Shown here: in pieces, positions 5,904 to 5,904 of the stretch | Position numbering within the stretch: the stretch's first letter is position 1 | How the letters are laid out: each line of letters opens with the position of its first letter | From: an uncultured Eubacteriales bacterium | GTDB lineage: Bacteria; Bacillota; Clostridia; Oscillospirales; CAG-272 | DNA length: 5,904 bases | Reading direction: 5' to 3' | Assembly (NCBI GenBank): GCA_934481325.1 | Contig: CAKSPL010000083.1 | Location: forward strand, 1-5,904 | The notes under the pieces: model-generated | Told to the model about the DNA's origin: nothing | The model's input: the letters and a program-made list of their open reading frames with translations, nothing else | Databases searched by the model: none | Program-made: the position numbers and the translations under genes

Positions 5904-5904
5904 C

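Overview
The window looks like chromosomal DNA from a bacterium of the Firmicutes, most likely a Clostridia gut-type lineage (Oscillospiraceae or Ruminococcaceae-like). This is inferred from GGAGG-type ribosome binding sites, sigma-A-type promoters, moderately GC-rich coding sequence with GC-rich third positions, and the type of proteins encoded: a roughly 670-residue type IIA topoisomerase B subunit, a three-domain clostridial-style Xaa-Pro aminopeptidase, and a small alkyladenine glycosylase. No 16S or other taxonomic marker is present, so the assignment is tentative.

Layout, left to right. (1) Positions 3-344 (+) are the 3' end of an unrecognised protein gene that begins before the window. 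(2) Positions 356-395 hold a perfect 18-bp inverted repeat with a 4-nt loop. It lies between two convergent genes and probably terminates both. (3) Positions 439-2442 (-) encode a complete but divergent GyrB/ParE-like ATPase subunit, with no A-subunit gene next to it. (4) Positions 2443-2613 are a divergent control region. It has one extended -10 promoter facing each way, and a TTGTAAA-N7-TTTACAA dyad that overlaps the -35 box of the topoisomerase promoter. (5) Positions 2614-5823 (+) are a tight three-gene operon: an AAG/MPG-family 3-methyladenine DNA glycosylase, a calcineurin-like metallophosphoesterase starting 2 nt after its stop, and an M24B aminopeptidase P starting 1 nt after that. (6) Positions 5823-5863 are a strong intrinsic terminator, followed by two short palindromes at the window edge that could belong to a dispersed intergenic repeat.

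The three operon genes do not form a recognised pathway (base-excision repair, phosphoester hydrolysis, proline-peptide trimming). Their coupling by 1-2 nt gaps suggests co-expression, not a proven shared function. The topoisomerase subunit and the glycosylase both act on DNA and share one intergenic region, but nothing in the sequence shows co-regulation.

I found no mobile element, CRISPR array, tRNA, rRNA or clear novel defence-like system. The most unusual items are the diverged topoisomerase B subunit without an adjacent partner and the dyad over its promoter.
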